6,293 nucleotides of DNA. Origin: Sulfurospirillum sp. UBA1314. Its GTDB lineage: Bacteria > Campylobacterota > Campylobacteria > Campylobacterales > Sulfurospirillaceae. The DNA lies in NCBI GenBank assembly GCA_002307095.1, contig DBTO01000242.1:791-7083 (forward strand), written 5' to 3'. Position 1 is the stretch's first letter. Every line of letters starts with the position of its first letter. The position numbers and the translations under genes are program-made. The notes beneath the pieces are model-generated. The model searched no databases and had not been told where the DNA came from. It was given only the letters and a program-made list of their open reading frames with translations. This document shows, piece after piece, positions 6,199 to 6,293 of the stretch.

Positions 6199-6293
6199 CG
6201 TTCTTTTTTTCGTAGCATTAATTGGCACCCTAGTCAATGGCATTTCAATCGATAATGTAACATTACCGACGTTAAAAATTGATCAATTATATA
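6140..6293 (+). CDS. N-terminal part of a membrane-anchored protein (possibly AsmA-like/DUF3971), cut by the right edge
   Basis: Fifty-one codons are visible, open to the window end. The peptide has a short polar, positively charged start (MIIKATSHTIRN), a strongly hydrophobic stretch (about residues 13-32, WILLLFIVLFFVALIGTLVN) and then a polar segment, GISIDNVTLPTLKIDQLY. This pattern is a signal anchor or uncleaved signal peptide that exports the rest to the periplasm. A short anchor followed by 'I.NVTLPTLKIDQLY' resembles the start of large AsmA-like proteins implicated in envelope lipid transport, but this is a guess from a short fragment. An in-frame stop at 6122 leaves ATG 6140 as the only reasonable start. 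It is divergent from mltG with the first 59 bases overlapping. The upstream extended -10 at 6052-6060 supports expression. Confidence 0.6.
   Translation, partial: MIIKATSHTIRNIWILLLFIVLFFVALIGTLVNGISIDNVTLPTLKIDQLY
6286..6291 (-). promoter_or_regulatory. Possible -10 of an mltG promoter inside the divergent gene
   Basis: TATAAT reads on the minus strand at 6291-6286. Transcription would start near 6279, with a leader of about 80 bases to the mltG ATG at 6198. Any -35 lies beyond the window edge, and the hexamer alone is weak evidence. Confidence 0.3.

Noticed and set aside
6199..6243. Longer mltG start at ATG 6243
   Set aside because: It adds 15 residues ahead of a normal anchor sequence, lacks a clear ribosome binding site and would extend the overlap with the divergent gene to 104 bases.

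Overview
The window looks like chromosomal DNA of a Campylobacterota (epsilonproteobacterial) species. Moderate GC content and protein similarity suggest something near Sulfurospirillum, but the genus is an inference. The main evidence is gene order: on the minus strand the genes run icd, mdh, sucC, sucD. The same order is known from Campylobacter jejuni, where the 2-oxoglutarate:acceptor oxidoreductase genes oorDABC follow. The isocitrate dehydrogenase is the large monomeric type, which is usual in that group. No mobile elements, CRISPR arrays, tRNA or rRNA genes were seen.

Layout from right to left, following minus-strand transcription. At the right edge is the 5' end of a plus-strand gene for a protein with an N-terminal membrane anchor (from 6140, cut by the window end). 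Facing it on the minus strand is mltG (6198 to 5260), an endolytic murein transglycosylase; the two 5' ends overlap by 59 bp. After a 74-base gap come icd (5185 to 2948), then a 32-base gap, and mdh (2915 to 1947, TTG start). A 110-base gap follows that holds a perfect 10-bp inverted repeat and a possible promoter. Then come sucC (1836 to 667) and, 2 bases later, sucD (664 to the left edge, missing its C-terminal quarter).

The four metabolic genes encode isocitrate dehydrogenase, malate dehydrogenase and both subunits of succinyl-CoA synthetase. The 2-oxoglutarate step that joins Icd to SucCD is not in the window and probably lies past the left edge. Short gaps and good ribosome binding sites suggest co-transcription, with a possible second promoter before sucC. 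The coding content is ordinary housekeeping. The parts worth a second look are regulatory: the overlapping divergent start of mltG and its neighbour, with a consensus extended -10 inside the mltG coding region, and the inverted repeat in front of sucC. I found no convincing sign of an undescribed system.
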